From: Pseudomonas baetica
GTDB taxonomy: Bacteria > Pseudomonadota > Gammaproteobacteria > Pseudomonadales > Pseudomonadaceae
DNA length: 64,000 bases
NCBI RefSeq assembly: GCF_019733355.1
Contig: NZ_JAIHLQ010000006.1
Span: 124,001-188,000 of the forward strand
Direction: 5' to 3'
Position 1 is the first letter of the stretch. Every line of letters starts with the position of its first letter. A program made the translations under genes and the position numbers. Below the pieces are notes generated by a model, which was not told the DNA's origin, made no database searches, and was given only the letters and a program-made list of their open reading frames with translations. This document shows, one piece after another, positions 62,959 through 64,000 of the stretch.

Positions 62959-64000
62959 TCAGATAGCGGCGAATTTCATAAGTTGGTAAAAGGAGGTTGT
63001 GTAGCTGGGGCTGAGCAGCTCACGCCTCATTTCCCAATCGGGTGATAATGGCATGCGCCCTGAATGAACGGCATTCTTCCCGAAGCGTCTGTTTACCTGA
63101 TCCAGTACGCGCATCAGCGAATCGGACTTAATCGACTGTGAAGGAGTAAACAGATCCTCTGTATATTCCCCCCGCTTGCGCAAGTCCATTAGCAATATCT
63201 CTGCCTTGCTGTATTTGAATCCGTCACGCCAAATGGTGTTTATAGCTTCGTTTGCTAAACGAGTGAGCAACAGCACATCATCAGTGGGGTAGGGTGGGGT
63301 GATAGTCACCGCGTTTGAATACTTAGGCCCCTCACCGAAAGGGGAGGTGCGAATACCAATTCGTATGACGCCAGTCAGCGAGCGTTGTTTTCTCAGTTTT
63401 TGACTTGCTCGATGCATATAAGCAGCAATCGCTTCCTGCATGCCAGGCTTAGTGGTCACCCTGGTACCAAACATCCTGCTGGTGCAGATAGCTTGCCTAT
63501 CAGGTTCGGTCTCTTGGAGCTCAATGCATGCCTCGCCACTAAGCTCACGCACCGTCCGCTCGAGTACCACGCCGTACCGCTGGCGAACGGTTTTAGGGTC
63601 TAGGTTTGCAAGCTGCCATGCCGTGGTCACATTCTGGGCGCTGAGATGCTCCGTTAGCCTACGGCCCACGCCCCAAACCTCATTGCATGGCATCCGCTGT
63701 AGAAGCCATTTCACCGCATGTTCTGAGCGTAGATCTACCACGCCGCCAGTTTGCTTTTTATACACTTTGCTAGCGTGCTGTGCTGCTTTTGCAAGTGTCT
63801 TGGTGTGACCAATCCCAATACCCACAGGCATGCCAACCCATAGCTTTATTCTTGATTGTATCTCTCGCGCGAAATCACCAACAGGCTCCTGTATGCCAGT
63901 TAGATCTGCAAATAGTTCATCGATGTAAAGGAAAGATGTCAACCCATGGACATGAGTGAAGCCCACGCCAACTCTAGTTTCCCGCTGAATACACCATGAC
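62959..64000 (-). CDS. UmuC/RulB-like DNA polymerase V subunit, N-terminus missing
   Basis: 335 residues visible to the right-hand edge, and the frame is open beyond the window. IDELFADLTGIQEPVGDFAR is the second catalytic block of Y-family polymerases (IDE), VGMPVGIGIGHTKTLAKAAQ the little-finger-side palm, and NEVWGVGRR the helix-hairpin-helix. The rest fits the UmuC C-terminus including the final SPDWEMRRELLSPSYTT. The upstream residues SWCIQRETRVGVGFTHVHG do not match the roughly 95 residues expected before IDE, so the first third, with the first catalytic Asp, is replaced or out of window. Confidence 0.75.
   Translation of the reverse strand, partial: SWCIQRETRVGVGFTHVHGLTSFLYIDELFADLTGIQEPVGDFAREIQSRIKLWVGMPVGIGIGHTKTLAKAAQHASKVYKKQTGGVVDLRSEHAVKWLLQRMPCNEVWGVGRRLTEHLSAQNVTTAWQLANLDPKTVRQRYGVVLERTVRELSGEACIELQETEPDRQAICTSRMFGTRVTTKPGMQEAIAAYMHRASQKLRKQRSLTGVIRIGIRTSPFGEGPKYSNAVTITPPYPTDDVLLLTRLANEAINTIWRDGFKYSKAEILLMDLRKRGEYTEDLFTPSQSIKSDSLMRVLDQVNRRFGKNAVHSGRMPLSPDWEMRRELLSPSYTTSFYQLMKFAAI

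Noticed and set aside
1..64000. tRNA, rRNA genes, CRISPR arrays and intact insertion sequences
   Set aside because: None was recognised on either strand; no regular spacer-repeat pattern and no transposase with terminal inverted repeats.

Overview
The window reads as part of a large conjugative plasmid of a gammaproteobacterium, most likely a Pseudomonas megaplasmid. The signs are Pseudomonas-like codon and base composition, a full F-type (MPF-F) conjugation block, an actin-type partition pair, a plasmid primase, a TerY-P phosphorylation triad, an HU protein, a DksA-like protein, a UmuC-like polymerase and a very high share of uncharacterised genes. This gene set recalls the IncP-2 (pBT2436-like) Pseudomonas megaplasmids. 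That comparison is from memory, and no replication initiator is visible here to type it.

Layout. 1-14.2 kb: almost entirely minus-strand genes of unknown function. They include a P-loop ATPase running off the left edge, two proteins built of tandem helix-turn-helix repeats, a membrane protein with ten CxxC pairs of DnaJ zinc-finger type, and a tandem paralog pair. Seven of the transcription units share the same bipartite promoter-like element (GGTTCTGGCAC, then TGG exactly 20 nt further on), so they look like one regulon. 14.3-15.9 kb: a response-regulator diguanylate cyclase. 16-20.2 kb: a minus-strand operon of a helix-turn-helix protein, a DnaG-type primase and three small or membrane proteins. 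20.3-23 kb: sparse, with one small gene and one regulator. 23-25.7 kb: a plus-strand unit with a ParM/actin-like ATPase and its partner. 25.7-28 kb: four minus-strand genes ending in a thioredoxin-fold lipoprotein.

28.1-49.2 kb is the conjugation region, all on the minus strand and read right to left. A first unit (49.2 to 44.2 kb) holds a small gene, a RecD2-like protein that has lost its helicase catalytic motifs, the coupling protein and a small membrane protein. A strong terminator follows, and then a second unit (44.1 to 28.1 kb) of 16 genes: RAQPRD-like, pilin, TraL, E, K, B, V, an STN/N0-like protein, TraC, a lipoprotein, a bitopic Pro-rich protein, a zinc metallopeptidase-like protein, a lytic transglycosylase, a thioredoxin-fold protein, TraF, TraH and TraG. 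Most of these genes overlap by 1-4 nt or more. The two units start from nearly identical 26-28 bp palindromic upstream sites, which suggests one regulator for both.

49.3-55.2 kb: small conserved genes, including HU, a DksA-like protein with only one of the four zinc cysteines, a SUKH/SMI1-like protein and RNase HII. 55.3-58.7 kb: the TerY-P triad (kinase with helix-hairpin-helix, PP2C phosphatase, VWA protein). 58.7-64 kb: the remains of a tyrosine recombinase, several small membrane proteins, a PilT-like ATPase and a UmuC/RulB-like polymerase whose N-terminal third is not where it should be. Pairing of such a recombinase with a damaged rulB gene suggests a past insertion. Two genes (near 3254 and 59700) seem to be broken by one base in a homopolymer, so base-call errors or slippage must be kept in mind.
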